64,000 bases of DNA from Rhodoferax sediminis. GTDB taxonomy: Bacteria > Pseudomonadota > Gammaproteobacteria > Burkholderiales > Burkholderiaceae_C. Positions 10,250 to 19,004 of the stretch are shown piece by piece (positions within the stretch are counted from its first letter, which is position 1; every line of letters starts with the position of its first letter). Both the position numbers and the translations under genes were made by a program. Where the stretch lies: NCBI RefSeq assembly GCF_006970865.1, contig NZ_CP035503.1, forward strand, positions 695,001 to 759,000, given 5' to 3'. The notes under the pieces were generated by a model that was not told where the DNA came from, ran no database searches, and saw nothing but the letters and a program-made list of their open reading frames with translations.

Positions 10250-11437
10250 ATGAACGGCATCACCACAAACGAAGTGGCCAGCATGCCCAGCCCGGCGCGG
10301 TACACCCTTTGGCAACTCGTGCGCTACGCGCTCAGTCTGGGTACCTGGGGGTTTGGGGGACCCGTGGCGCTCGCGGGCTACATGTACCGTGACCTGGTCG
10401 AACGACGCCAATGGATCTCCGAGAGCGACTACAAGGAAGGCCTCGCGCTTGCGCAACTCATGCCGGGCCCGTTGGCGGCCCAGCTCGCGATCTACCTGGG
10501 CTATGTGCATTACCGCGTGCTCGGCGCGACACTGGTCGGCGTGGCCTTCGTGCTGCCCTCATTCTTCATGGTCGTGGGCCTGGGGGCGGCCTACGTCGCC
10601 TTTGGGGGCATTGGATGGATGCAGGCCGTGTTCTACGGCGTCGGCGCGGCGGTGATCGGCATCATCGCGATCAGCGCCTACAAGCTCACCACCAGGAACA
10701 TCGGCAAGGACAAACTGCTGTGGGCGATCTACCTCTCCAGCGCGGCAGTCACGGTCATCACACGGGAGGAGGTCGTGTGGGTGTTTCTCGGCGCCGGCGT
10801 GCTCGTGTGGCTGTGGCGTGCACCGCCGAAGTTCGGCGGTGCACGCCACAGCATCGCCGCACCCGTGGCGGGCTGGTTCGCGCTGAGCGCGATCGATTGG
10901 CACAAGCTTGGCCAGATCGGCGCGTACTTCGCCTACGCTGGCAGCTTCGTCTTCGGCAGCGGCCTGGCGATCGTGCCCTTCCTCTACGGCGGCGTGGTCA
11001 AGGAATACGCGTGGCTCACCGATCGCCAATTCGTCGACGCAGTCGCAGTGGCGATGATCACGCCCGGCCCGGTAGTCATCACCACCGGCTTCATCGGCTA
11101 CTTGGTGGCCGGTTTCTGGGGCGCGGTGGTCGCGGCCGGCGCCACCTTCGTGCCGTGCTACCTATTCACCATCCTGCCGGCGCCGTACTTCAAGAAGTAC
11201 GGCAAGCGGCCGGCCATCGTCGCATTTGTCGATGGGGTGACGGCCGCTGCCATCGGCGCGATCACGGGTGCCGTGATCGTCATCGGACAGCGCTCGATCA
11301 CCGACCGGATCACCGCCGCATTGGCGCTCGTCACAGTCGGCGTCCTGTGGCGCTTCAAGAAGATCCCCGAGCCCGTGCTCGTGCTCATTGCAGCGTTGAT
11401 CGGCCTCGTGGTGCATCCGTTGTTGATCCATCGATGA
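10250..11437 (+). CDS. chrA: ChrA chromate transporter
   Basis: A 395-residue inner-membrane protein with the two-fold CHR repeat: FGGPVALAGYM with LMPGPLAAQLAIYLGY in the first half and AMITPGPVVITTGFIGY in the second. The family exports chromate (or exchanges it with sulfate). Length matches long-chain ChrA. A 41-bp hairpin palindrome sits inside the central loop (10811-10851). It is co-transcribed with chrB. Confidence 0.94.
   Translation: MNGITTNEVASMPSPARYTLWQLVRYALSLGTWGFGGPVALAGYMYRDLVERRQWISESDYKEGLALAQLMPGPLAAQLAIYLGYVHYRVLGATLVGVAFVLPSFFMVVGLGAAYVAFGGIGWMQAVFYGVGAAVIGIIAISAYKLTTRNIGKDKLLWAIYLSSAAVTVITREEVVWVFLGAGVLVWLWRAPPKFGGARHSIAAPVAGWFALSAIDWHKLGQIGAYFAYAGSFVFGSGLAIVPFLYGGVVKEYAWLTDRQFVDAVAVAMITPGPVVITTGFIGYLVAGFWGAVVAAGATFVPCYLFTILPAPYFKKYGKRPAIVAFVDGVTAAAIGAITGAVIVIGQRSITDRITAALALVTVGVLWRFKKIPEPVLVLIAALIGLVVHPLLIHR
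10811..10851. repeat. 41-bp palindrome inside chrA
   Basis: Two perfectly complementary 20-bp arms (10811-10830 and 10832-10851) are separated by one base. It encodes LWRAPPKFGGARHS between the two CHR halves and keeps the frame open. The perfection of the arms is unusual for coding DNA. Confidence 0.9.
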
Positions 11438-11455
11438 GATGGGAAAGGAGTTGCG

Positions 11456-11524
11456 ATGAAGCAAACATCGATCGCCCTGTTGGCCTCGCTCGTGTCGACG
11501 ACCGCAGCGGATGGGTGCCGCTGA
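11456..11524 (+). CDS. Truncated signal-peptide ORF after chrA
   Basis: AAGGAG at 11445-11450 precedes an ATG at 11456 that opens a 22-residue frame, MKQTSIALLASLVSTTAADG then CR and stop. It reads as a complete secretion signal with almost no mature protein. I interpret it as the surviving 5' end of a third gene of the chr operon, broken at about 11515; it could still be translated. Confidence 0.5.
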   Translation: MKQTSIALLASLVSTTAADGCR

Positions 11525-11580
11525 GTCCAAGCCCAAGCTCTCTCCACGCTGCGGTCGTGATTGCTGCAGCGACGATCCGC

Positions 11581-11955
11581 TCAAGGAATGATCGTGATGC
11601 AACCGCTGCTGGTGGCTGCCACCAGTTGCCCTGCGGCGTCGTACCCCTGCACCTGGTAACAATAGGTCTCGTTGACGAGGACCGAAGCGTCGACCAGGCT
11701 CGTGGTCGTGACCGTCGCCAATGGGTAACCATCACGAACCACCTGGAAGCTGGCAACGTAGGAATCGTCGCTCCAGTCAACCTGGACGGCTTCGGGCCCG
11801 ACGCGCGTCAGGGCAAGCGTCAGCGGCGCAACGGCAGGGGAGGCAACCACGGTCACGTCGCCACCACCGCCGCACGCGGCGAGGCTCCCCGAGATAATCA
11901 ATGCTGCTACGCTGCGCAGCAGAAAACTGCGCGTGAATGCGGTCATGTGTGGCAT
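11581..11955 (-). CDS. Small lipoprotein with a fibronectin-III-like domain
   Basis: A 124-residue protein. The leader ends in a lipobox (SGSLAAC) followed by GGGG, so it should be lipid-anchored in the periplasm. The rest (VDWSDDSYVASFQVVRDG, then ETYCYQVQGYDAAGQ) follows a fibronectin type III pattern. GAGGAG upstream supports the ATG at 11955. It follows the secreted protein at 11966 by 10 bp and is probably co-transcribed. Function is not known. Confidence 0.7.
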   Translation of the reverse strand: MPHMTAFTRSFLLRSVAALIISGSLAACGGGGDVTVVASPAVAPLTLALTRVGPEAVQVDWSDDSYVASFQVVRDGYPLATVTTTSLVDASVLVNETYCYQVQGYDAAGQLVAATSSGCITIIP

Positions 11956-11965
11956 CTCGAACTCC

Positions 11966-12667
11966 TCAAGGCGCCATGGTCGGGCTGGCTGTCACCGAAA
12001 GCTTGGACGAGCTGAGGTACAGCAGCGGCCGCGATCCGCCACCCGGGGCGTCGATGCGCAGTTCCAGGTATCTGTCGAACGGACTTGCCGTGGCCAGGTT
12101 GGCGACCATCGCGTAAGCCGGAAGCGCATCGCTCCCCAGCGCCCCGGCGGGGCCGCGCAGATCAGTGCCCTGGGGCTGTTGATTGACCTGAATCCAGCTA
12201 AGACGCAGGAGGCCTGAGGGGATCGTGGCCCTGGCCTCCAGCCGAATCGACTCGCGGTTCGTGAAACCGCCCCCGCCGTCACTGACAACAATCTGCGCCT
12301 GGTCAACGGGCAAATCGACGGTGGTGCTGCCAATCACGACGCGAAACGCGCGGATCGCTCCGGCATAACGCCCCACATAGGGGTCGGGGTCGGCGTCGCG
12401 AATGCTGTCGTCGTAGCGCACTGAAAACGACCATTTTCCAGAGGCGAGATCCGCTTGGGAAAAACCCAACCCGGCAGGTAGCGCTGCGAGTTGCTCGGCC
12501 GAAGGTGGCTTGAAGCTGCCGCTGCCTGAAAGCCCGACTTCGGCTGCGGCGCTGGTCCGTGGCATGGCGAAACTTGCCGCCAGGACAAGAGCTGCAGTCG
12601 CCAGAAAACAAGCTGCCTTGGGGCGGCGCCTGGTTCGAAGCGGTTCGTGTTGGTTGTTTGATTTCAT
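11966..12667 (-). CDS. Secreted protein of unknown function
   Basis: A 233-residue protein from the ATG at 12667. A basic N-terminus, a hydrophobic stretch (ACFLATAALVLAASFAMP) and an Ala-rich cut site give a signal peptide. The mature part has no motif I recognise; it is beta-rich with repeated hydrophobic strands. It precedes the small lipoprotein gene on the same strand. The longer frame back to 12745 lacks a better ribosome site. Confidence 0.65.
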   Translation of the reverse strand: MKSNNQHEPLRTRRRPKAACFLATAALVLAASFAMPRTSAAAEVGLSGSGSFKPPSAEQLAALPAGLGFSQADLASGKWSFSVRYDDSIRDADPDPYVGRYAGAIRAFRVVIGSTTVDLPVDQAQIVVSDGGGGFTNRESIRLEARATIPSGLLRLSWIQVNQQPQGTDLRGPAGALGSDALPAYAMVANLATASPFDRYLELRIDAPGGGSRPLLYLSSSKLSVTASPTMAP

Positions 12668-12993
12668 GGTGCCCTCTGCGTGAAGCCCGACTCGAGCGAG
12701 CTGATTGTTCAACGCATGGGGTGCGCTTTCGATGACTTCCGGCACGCTTGAGATGTTTCCGGTCGTTGCGGCTTCGCAATTTAGAAGGCAGCCCTTCGAT
12801 ATGCAGTCTTAAGGCAACGCCGCCGCGCATGAGGATGCCGGGTCTGTTCCAGACTCGCCTCGATAAGCATCTGAAAGGCCTCGGGAGCTGTGACATTTAG
12901 CAACGCTCTTCCCAATTTTGGGTGCACCTCATTCACGGGTCGAGCGTTGAGTGCTGGCATGGGCGGTTTTCGCCCTTCTTTCGGAGACCCACT
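12668..12993. other. Divergent intergenic region
   Basis: A 326-bp region between the minus-strand secreted protein and the PVYY-repeat gene. A minus-strand frame of about 59 residues (12781-12960, containing GRALLNVTAPEAFQMLIEA) has protein-like composition, but I could not assign it and it has no clear ribosome site. No promoter was recognised. Confidence 0.35.
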
Positions 12994-13353
12994 GTGAGCC
13001 CCAATCGTTCTACTTTGGTCAAATGGGCTGCCGCAGGTACCGTGGCAGTCGGTGCCCTCTTCACTGTCGCTTCGGCCAATGCCGAGGTGAATTGGTCCGT
13101 TGGCGTTAGCGTCCCGGGCGTCGCGGTCGGCGTGCTCAATCCCCCGGTGTACTACATGCCGGCGCCCGTCTACGCGGCCCCCCCACCGGTCTACTATCAA
13201 CCTGCACCGCGCGTGTACTACCGTCCGCCGCCGGTCTATTACCGCCCCGCACCTGTGTACTACGGACCGCCAACGCCGGTCTATTACGGACCAGGCTACG
13301 GCTATCGCCATTACGACCGTCGGGATTGGGACGATCACGACGACCAAGACTAA
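12994..13353 (+). CDS. Secreted Pro/Tyr-rich PVYY-repeat protein
   Basis: A 119-residue protein from the GTG at 12994, preceded by GGAGA. A signal peptide (KWAAAGTVAVGALFTVASANA) is followed by about eight repeats of PxPVYY or PPPVYY spacing, then a charged tail ending HDDQD. Similar short Pro-Tyr-rich exported proteins are common in Burkholderiales; their role is unknown, perhaps envelope-associated. Confidence 0.75.
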   Translation: MSPNRSTLVKWAAAGTVAVGALFTVASANAEVNWSVGVSVPGVAVGVLNPPVYYMPAPVYAAPPPVYYQPAPRVYYRPPPVYYRPAPVYYGPPTPVYYGPGYGYRHYDRRDWDDHDDQD

Positions 13354-13439
13354 ACCTGCTCACGCTGGCTATCTGCGCCTAAGACGGGACATGATGGTGC
13401 TGATGACCGCGAGTCGCCGATTGAACAACCCGAAAAGGG

Positions 13440-13873
13440 TTGATCGGCCCTTTCGGTGAATCGTCCCGGCGCTGTCGGCACACTCTTGGCCAGGCGCTCA
13501 ATGACGTCCAATGTCGGAAGGATGATGTGCCCGTGGCGCAGCGCATCAAGGACGCTGGCCGCATGCACAATGCCCTTATCAGTCTGCTAGGCCAGTTCGC
13601 TGGTGGCATGAACGGCCTGATGGTAGCGCGCCAGACCGAACGGTTCCAACCCCAGGTAAGCGCGCAGTTCAAGCAGATGTTCCCTCCGGGTTTCCTCGCG
13701 CTCGGCATACTGCGACCAGCATGCCGAATTGGTGCGCAGTGCCGTCCGATCGGCGGCAACAAGGACACCGGCACCGTGGTATCGGACAGCAGCCATTGAT
13801 CTGGAAGGCGCGGCAAGCACAACTGCACGGCGATGCCCAGCCGGTTTGCATCGCCGCGCCGCTGGCGTATCAA
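13440..13873 (-). pseudogene. Tn3-family transposase relic (TnpA N-terminus)
   Basis: Pieces of a Tn3-type TnpA N-terminal domain appear in two minus-strand frames: RQRRGDANRLGIAVQLCL at the start, then after a frameshift YAEREETRREHLLELRAYLG, a TAG at about position 13589, and AASVLDALRHGHIILPTLDV in the same frame. The remaining 700 or so residues are absent. The end is near 13440. Confidence 0.75.
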
Positions 13874-13909
13874 CGTTCGTCACTCACGTCACGCCGTTGG
13901 GCGGTCAGT

Positions 13910-14366
13910 TTACGCACTGTGCGTAGATGCTACGACGGATGCGGCTGAGCGTGCAAGCCTGCTGCGTCCAAGCCAGACATGAATCGGGACGGCAAGAGCG
14001 GCAACAAGGCCTCCGCCGATGTGCATCCATCGCCCCCAATCGCGCCATTCCTCGCCACCGTAATATTGAAACAGCCCGGTTCCTGCCAACAGAGCCATGA
14101 CCGTCAATGCGAGGATGCCGGACGCCAGATTGCGTCAAACCCGCCACCCCAGGCGGATATGCAACGGCAGCAGACCCCCAACGATGACCAATGCCGCCGC
14201 CGCGATGCCATGTGATCCGCAAGCGGCGCTCCGCAAGCATCCCATCCCATTGCAGGACATCGTGCAGCACACTCCAGACCATGCTGCAGGCCGCCACCGA
14301 GATCAACGCCAGATACCTAGCCCGGCGCTGCGCCTTAGGCAACCGGATACTGAACATGTGATGGGT
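13910..14366 (-). pseudogene. Frameshifted cytochrome b561-like membrane protein relic
   Basis: Minus-strand hydrophobic segments are spread over two frames: MFSIRLPKAQRRARYLALIS with VWSVLHDVLQWDGM, then GTGLFQYYGGEEWRDWGRWM with HIGGGLVAALAVPIHVWLG. Trp, His and Gly spacing recalls small DUF4405 or cytochrome b561-like haem membrane proteins. At least one frameshift near 14230 and a stop break it. Confidence 0.45.
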
Positions 14367-14369
14367 CGC

Positions 14370-14533
14370 CATAGCGCCACGATCCTGGCCTGCGCATGTC
14401 TGGCAATGCGGCAAGGAATCCGCCTCTTGAGTACGACAACCTTGGTGAGCGCGTCGGCCAGCATGCAGCTGCGTGCAATCACCGAAACGCTGTTGGTCAT
14501 GGCGACCCCTGCGCCCCCGCGCGGCATCGACAA
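14370..14533 (-). pseudogene. ApbE (FAD:protein FMN transferase) C-terminal relic
   Basis: MTNSVSVIARSCMLADALTK on the minus strand matches the conserved C-terminal strand/helix of ApbE proteins, whose full length is about 330 residues; the following RHAQARIVAL fits the final strand. Everything upstream is missing or unreadable. ApbE genes commonly neighbour cytochrome-like membrane genes such as the relic just downstream. Confidence 0.5.
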
Positions 14534-14653
14534 TTACACTGGCTTCGGCTCCATCTAGCCGAAGACGAGGAGATTGTGTTTGACTGTGCGGCGCTGGGCC
14601 AGAGCTTGCGCAGGCATGCGCTCGCATCCGCTGGCGCTGCAGCCTGCATGTAG

Positions 14654-15997
14654 TCAGCGTTTGGCGAGCGAGGCGTTCGGGCGGTAGCCGTCGGTCAGCG
14701 TCTTGAGGAAGGCAACGATGTCGCGGACGTCAGCGTCGGAGAGCACGGGCTTGTCGCCGGGCTTGCCGCCGAAGGGCTTCTCCATATTGACGTTGACGCG
14801 GTACTGCGGCGGCAAGTCGTCGAACTTGTCGACGGTGCCGTCAGGCTTGCGTGGATACCACTTCTGCGGCTGCGTGTCGCGCTGGGCATAGAAGCGCACG
14901 GCATCCTCCAGCGAGTGGATCGCGCCGTTGTGGAAGAAGGCCTTGCGCAGCGCCACGTTGCGCAGCGAGGGCGTGCGGAACAGGCCGCAGTATTCGGGGC
15001 GGTTCTTGAAGTCGATCCGGTCCGGGCCGCACAGGCCCAGGTCGAAGAAGGCCGGGTCGGCATTGGCGGCCACTTTGCGGTTGCGCGGCACGCCCACGGC
15101 GATATGGCCGAAGTCCGTGAACGCCGGGAAAGCGCCATCTTGCTTGATGACACTGGTATGACACGCCGCGCAATTGCCCTTATTGGGATCGACGAACAAC
15201 CGCAACCCGCGCATTTCCTGCGGCGTCAGCTTGGCTTGCTTTCGCAGGAAAGCGTCGTACTTGCTGTTGTACGGGTAGAACTCGGACGGCGTCTGCTGAA
15301 ACACCTCCAGCACCATCAGCACGGCTCGAAAAGCGGTGTCTTCGTTATCGAGGATGTCGTTGCCGAACACCTGGCGGAACGTCTGCGCGCGGCGGCCGCT
15401 GCGCAGCTTGGCGACCACCGCGGCCGGGTCTCCATTGGCCATTTCGTGTGCGGACAGGAGCGGGATGCGCGCCTGGTCGTGCGTGGACGACGCGCGGCCG
15501 TCCCAAGTGTAGCCACCGGTCGGGCCCTGGTCTTCAGAATCGTTGCCGTCGTTCTCGTTGAAGTGCTCGGAGAACGGCGGCACTTTCTGGAGATAGCGAA
15601 GCGACGGTGCTGCACGCGCACCGGTCCTGTTCATCTCCGGGCCACCCACCTGCACAGACAGGTCGTTGGGCGGGCCGTAGGCGTGTGTCGGGCTGTGGCA
15701 GCTTGCGCAGGCCAGCTTGCCGGAGGCGGACAGCGCCGGATCGAAAAACAGCGCCTTGCCGAGCGCCGCCATGGCCGGCACCGAAGGCCGGCGCGTCACC
15801 ATCATCGCGTAGAAGGCCTTTTCATAGGCTGGGGCAGCAGTTGCCTGCGAATTGTCCGCAGCCGGAGTAGCAGGCGCCGGCGTCGCGGCCTGCGCCTCCA
15901 AGGGTTCGTCGCGCCCGCATGCGGCCAGCCCGGCAAGCGCGAGCGCCAAGACGGCAATCACGCGGACAGTGGTGGCAGGCGGGAGACGATGGCGCAT
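14654..15997 (-). CDS. Di-haem cytochrome c peroxidase (MauG/CcpA family) lipoprotein
   Basis: A 447-residue protein from the ATG at 15997. The leader ends in a lipobox (ALAGLAAC), so it is anchored in the periplasm. Two c-type haem sites are seen: CASCH near residues 96-100 and CAACH near 274-278. The family reduces hydrogen peroxide with electrons from cytochrome c, or in MauG-like members oxidises protein residues. Length is slightly above the usual 320-400 because of the linker after the lipobox. Confidence 0.9.
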   Translation of the reverse strand: MRHRLPPATTVRVIAVLALALAGLAACGRDEPLEAQAATPAPATPAADNSQATAAPAYEKAFYAMMVTRRPSVPAMAALGKALFFDPALSASGKLACASCHSPTHAYGPPNDLSVQVGGPEMNRTGARAAPSLRYLQKVPPFSEHFNENDGNDSEDQGPTGGYTWDGRASSTHDQARIPLLSAHEMANGDPAAVVAKLRSGRRAQTFRQVFGNDILDNEDTAFRAVLMVLEVFQQTPSEFYPYNSKYDAFLRKQAKLTPQEMRGLRLFVDPNKGNCAACHTSVIKQDGAFPAFTDFGHIAVGVPRNRKVAANADPAFFDLGLCGPDRIDFKNRPEYCGLFRTPSLRNVALRKAFFHNGAIHSLEDAVRFYAQRDTQPQKWYPRKPDGTVDKFDDLPPQYRVNVNMEKPFGGKPGDKPVLSDADVRDIVAFLKTLTDGYRPNASLAKR

Positions 15998-16188
15998 CGG
16001 CAACGGACGGGATGATGAAAGCTTAGCAAGGTAGCACGCCGGTCGTGACACTTTTGTGTCGTCAAGCCGTCGTCATGCGCGCAACCGAATTTGGCACCGC
16101 GCGCGCGTCTTCGTCATCAACTGGTCATACAGGCAGCAGAGAATCGCGCTCGCCCTCGTCCTCTCTTTCACAACATTTCAGGAAAATC

Positions 16189-18327
16189 ATGAGCCGAGCA
16201 TTCTGTCTTCTTCCGCTGACCGCGCTAGTCGCGGCCAGCCTGACTGCCTGTGGCGGCAGTTCCAGTACCGCCTCGAGCGGGTCCACCTCGGGTGTCGTGA
16301 CTGGCAGCTACTTCGAGCACGCCAAGGTCTGTATCGACGCCAACAGCAACGGCAAGTGCGACGCCGGCGAAGCGAGCACCTTCACTGACGCCAAGGGTGC
16401 CTACACGCTGCCCGGCCAGGGTAACGTCGTGGTGGAAGTCGGCACGGATGCCTTCCGCAATGATCCCGACACCGGCGCGCATGACGTCGTCACGCAGCCG
16501 CTGGTGTTCCGCGCACCGGCTGGCGCCAACGCCATCGTCAGCGCCATCTCGACCGAACTGGCTGTCCAGATGGACGACAATGGCGGCGACCTCGCCGCCG
16601 CCAAGACCGCGCTGGCGCAACGCCTGGGTGTGGCGGAGGACAAGCTGCTGGCCGACCACAACAAGGAAAGCGATCCGGCCATCAAGGAAGTGCTGAAGGC
16701 GGAAATCGGCGAAGTCATCGCCCTGATTGCCGATGCGAAGGTCAATGACGCCGATTTCAACAAGGGTCTCCGCGAGCGCGTCCGCAAGCATGCAGCCCTA
16801 GCGAAGAACATCAAGAACATCAAGAACATCGTCGTGATCTACGCGGAAAACCGCGGCTTCGACAACCTGTACGGCCTGTTCCCGGGCGCCGACGGCGTTC
16901 CGGGCGTGAACCCGGCCTCGAAAGGCACCGCTGTGCCGCAGAAGGACTTCGACGGCTCCGTGCTGCCGGTGCTGCCGCAGACCTGGGGTGGCCTGACCGC
17001 CCCCGGCCAGAGCGTCACCGTCACACAGGCGCAAACAGCCAACTGGCCCAACAAGCCGTTCCAGATCGACGATCCGAAGGGCGTCAACGGCACTGGCGTG
17101 GTCGTGCCGCAGACCGTGGTCACCACCGATCTGGTGCACCGCTTCTACAACAACCAGATGCAGATCAACGGCGGCAAGAACGACAAGTTCCCCGCCTACT
17201 CGGATGCCGGCGGCCTGTCGATGGGCTACTACGACGGCAGCAAGATGACCATGTGGAACATCGCCAAGCAATACGTGCTGGCCGACAACTTCTTCATGGG
17301 CACGTTCGGTGGTTCGTTCCTGAACCACCAGTACCTGGTCTGCGCCTGTGTCCCGAAATACCCGAACGCCGACACCTCGGTCGCCAAGGGCAAGATCGCA
17401 GCCATCGACACCGATGCCGACGGTAACTTCATCCGCCTGACGCCGGCCGCCAACAGCCAGACCTCGGCGCTGAGCGGCCCGGCCACCTATCTGAACGACG
17501 GCGCGATCACCCCGAAGGATGCCTCGGGCATGTTCTACGCGGTCAACACGATGCAGCCACCGTATCAGCCAAGCGGCAACCCGCCCGCGACCGGTGGCAA
17601 CGCGGCCGACGCCGATCCCTCCAAGCCCTCGACCATGCCGACGCAATCGCAGACCACCATCGGTGACCTGCTGAGCGCCCGTCATATCGACTGGGCCTGG
17701 TACGCCGGCGCCTGGAATGCCGCCCAGACCGACCGCAGCGTCATCTACGGCGGTACGACGCAGTTCCAGCCGCACCACCAGGCGTTCAACTACTTCAGCC
17801 GCTTCGACCCCGCCACCGCCACCGGCGCGGCTGAGCGTGCCGCTCACCTGAAGGACTACGACGCCTCGTTCCTGCAGGATGCGGCCTCAGGCAAGCTGCC
17901 CGCCGTGACCTTCTACAAGCCGCAGGGCAACCTGAACCAGCACCCGGGCTACGCCAGCGTAGCCGACGGCGATGCCCACATTGCCAACGTGATCGCCAAA
18001 CTGCAGCAAAGTCCGCAGTGGAAAAACATGGTGATCGTCGTGACGTATGACGAAAACGGCGGCTTCTACGACCACGCTGCTGTGCCGAAGGCCGACCGCT
18101 GGGGTCCGGGCACGCGTATCCCGGCGATCATCGTGTCGCCGTTCGCCAAGAAGGGCTTCGTCGACCACACGCAGTACGACACGGCCTCGGTCCTGCGCCT
18201 GATCACGCACCGTTTTGCCCTGCCGCAACTACCGGGCCTGAAGGAGCGCGACCGTGCTCTAGCCAACAACGGCAATAAGCCAATGGGTGACCTGACCAAC
18301 GCGCTGGACTTCTCGCAAGCACTGTAG
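16189..18327 (+). CDS. Phospholipase C / acid phosphatase family lipoprotein
   Basis: A 712-residue exported phosphoesterase. The ATG at 16189 begins a leader ending in a lipobox (LVAASLTAC) followed by GGSSS. The phosphoesterase domain starts with KNIVVIYAENRGFDNLYGLF, near residue 210, and includes GSFLNHQYLVCAC and VVTYDENGGFYDH, the metal and active-site motifs of the bacterial phospholipase C/AcpA group. The N-terminal 200 residues hold a carboxypeptidase-regulatory-like segment. It hydrolyses phosphomonoesters or phospholipids outside the cytoplasm. A terminator follows directly. Confidence 0.9.
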   Translation: MSRAFCLLPLTALVAASLTACGGSSSTASSGSTSGVVTGSYFEHAKVCIDANSNGKCDAGEASTFTDAKGAYTLPGQGNVVVEVGTDAFRNDPDTGAHDVVTQPLVFRAPAGANAIVSAISTELAVQMDDNGGDLAAAKTALAQRLGVAEDKLLADHNKESDPAIKEVLKAEIGEVIALIADAKVNDADFNKGLRERVRKHAALAKNIKNIKNIVVIYAENRGFDNLYGLFPGADGVPGVNPASKGTAVPQKDFDGSVLPVLPQTWGGLTAPGQSVTVTQAQTANWPNKPFQIDDPKGVNGTGVVVPQTVVTTDLVHRFYNNQMQINGGKNDKFPAYSDAGGLSMGYYDGSKMTMWNIAKQYVLADNFFMGTFGGSFLNHQYLVCACVPKYPNADTSVAKGKIAAIDTDADGNFIRLTPAANSQTSALSGPATYLNDGAITPKDASGMFYAVNTMQPPYQPSGNPPATGGNAADADPSKPSTMPTQSQTTIGDLLSARHIDWAWYAGAWNAAQTDRSVIYGGTTQFQPHHQAFNYFSRFDPATATGAAERAAHLKDYDASFLQDAASGKLPAVTFYKPQGNLNQHPGYASVADGDAHIANVIAKLQQSPQWKNMVIVVTYDENGGFYDHAAVPKADRWGPGTRIPAIIVSPFAKKGFVDHTQYDTASVLRLITHRFALPQLPGLKERDRALANNGNKPMGDLTNALDFSQAL

Positions 18328-18343
18328 TGTAACGGGCAGTCTC

Positions 18344-18377
18344 AAAAGAGGGGCGGCCTCGTGGCCGCCCTTCTCTA
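18344..18377 (+). terminator. Rho-independent terminator after the phosphoesterase gene
   Basis: GGGCGGCC at 18351-18358 pairs with GGCCGCCC at 18363-18370 across a TCGT loop, flanked by AGAG/TTCTCT and a T-rich tail. It starts 17 bp after the stop codon. Confidence 0.85.
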
Positions 18378-18574
18378 TTTGTCTCGACGCCGAACGCGCG
18401 CTCCCAAGCGTGGGCATAGGCCAGGTTGTAGTCCAGAAGCACCCCATCCGCGTCCAGTGCAATGGTGCCTTTGGTCTCGGGAATCGGCTTGCCGGCATCC
18501 GCCAGGGCCGCCAGACGGCGGCCACGAGCAAAGAACGCATGCTCATCGGTGAATACAGCAGAAGCCCTTTGCAT
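18378..18574 (-). pseudogene. Truncated HAD-like hydrolase, N-terminal part only
   Basis: Minus-strand ATG at 18574. The first 65 residues include IALDADGVLLDYNLAYAHAW, the HAD motif I with its DxD nucleophile. Homology stops at about residue 65 (FGVET), where the sequence runs into the neighbouring terminator hairpin; the frame continues only through shadow of the phosphoesterase gene. It begins 43 bp after the nucleotidyltransferase stop, so it was probably the last gene of the large repair-like operon. The junction marks the edge of the island. Confidence 0.65.
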
Positions 18575-18617
18575 TTCTGTTTCCTCAACTTCAGTGCAAT
18601 GATGCCCTTTTGTCATG

Positions 18618-18974
18618 TCAAGGCGCCAGCCCGAGTAGTTCAAGCGCCTCGCGAGCCATCTTCTCCGCCACCTCCTGCGGCACGTGCGGGAGCTTGAGCC
18701 CGTGCCGCGCCACCAAGGCAATCAGTCCGCGCGTATCGCAGCCCAGGCTTGCCTCGGTCTCGGAGCCTGAGATTTTCCCTGCGCAGTAGAGTGTCAGAGT
18801 TTCGAGCTGGAGAGCGTCACTGATGGGCTCGCGATCGGTGCGCGAAAGGTCGGCCCTGCCAGCGCCATCGCGAAGGAATTGCGAAGCCTTCACGAACCCA
18901 AGAAATACAGACTCCAGCACATTGAGATCAACCCCGCCCGCCGCCGGCATGCCAACCTCATCGAGCCGGGCAAG
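18618..18974 (-). pseudogene. C-terminal part of the YcgL-like nucleotidyltransferase split by IS3
   Basis: Reading from 18974 (CTT GCC CGG) gives LARLDEVGMPAAGGVDLNVL and about 118 residues to the stop at 18618. Removing the IS3 and one AAG copy joins it in frame to the N-terminal part that ends EETL at 20255, giving an intact 349-residue protein. An internal ATG at 18950 might allow translation of this piece alone. See the N-terminal part for function. Confidence 0.85.
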
Positions 18975-19004
18975 TGACCCTGCCTCGTTTCCACGTACAG
19001 CAAG

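Noticed and set aside
10411..12015. 534-codon plus-strand open frame
   Set aside because: It is a shadow of chrA in another frame; Arg/His-rich composition and no protein motif.
13905..14627. 240-codon single minus-strand gene
   Set aside because: The frame mixes pieces of two relics; true protein-like segments switch frames inside it.
14915..16015. 366-codon frame opposite the peroxidase
   Set aside because: Antisense shadow of a gene with both haem motifs intact.
16798..17847. 349-codon minus frame in the phosphoesterase gene
   Set aside because: Gly/Val/Arg-rich shadow; the plus strand encodes all family motifs.
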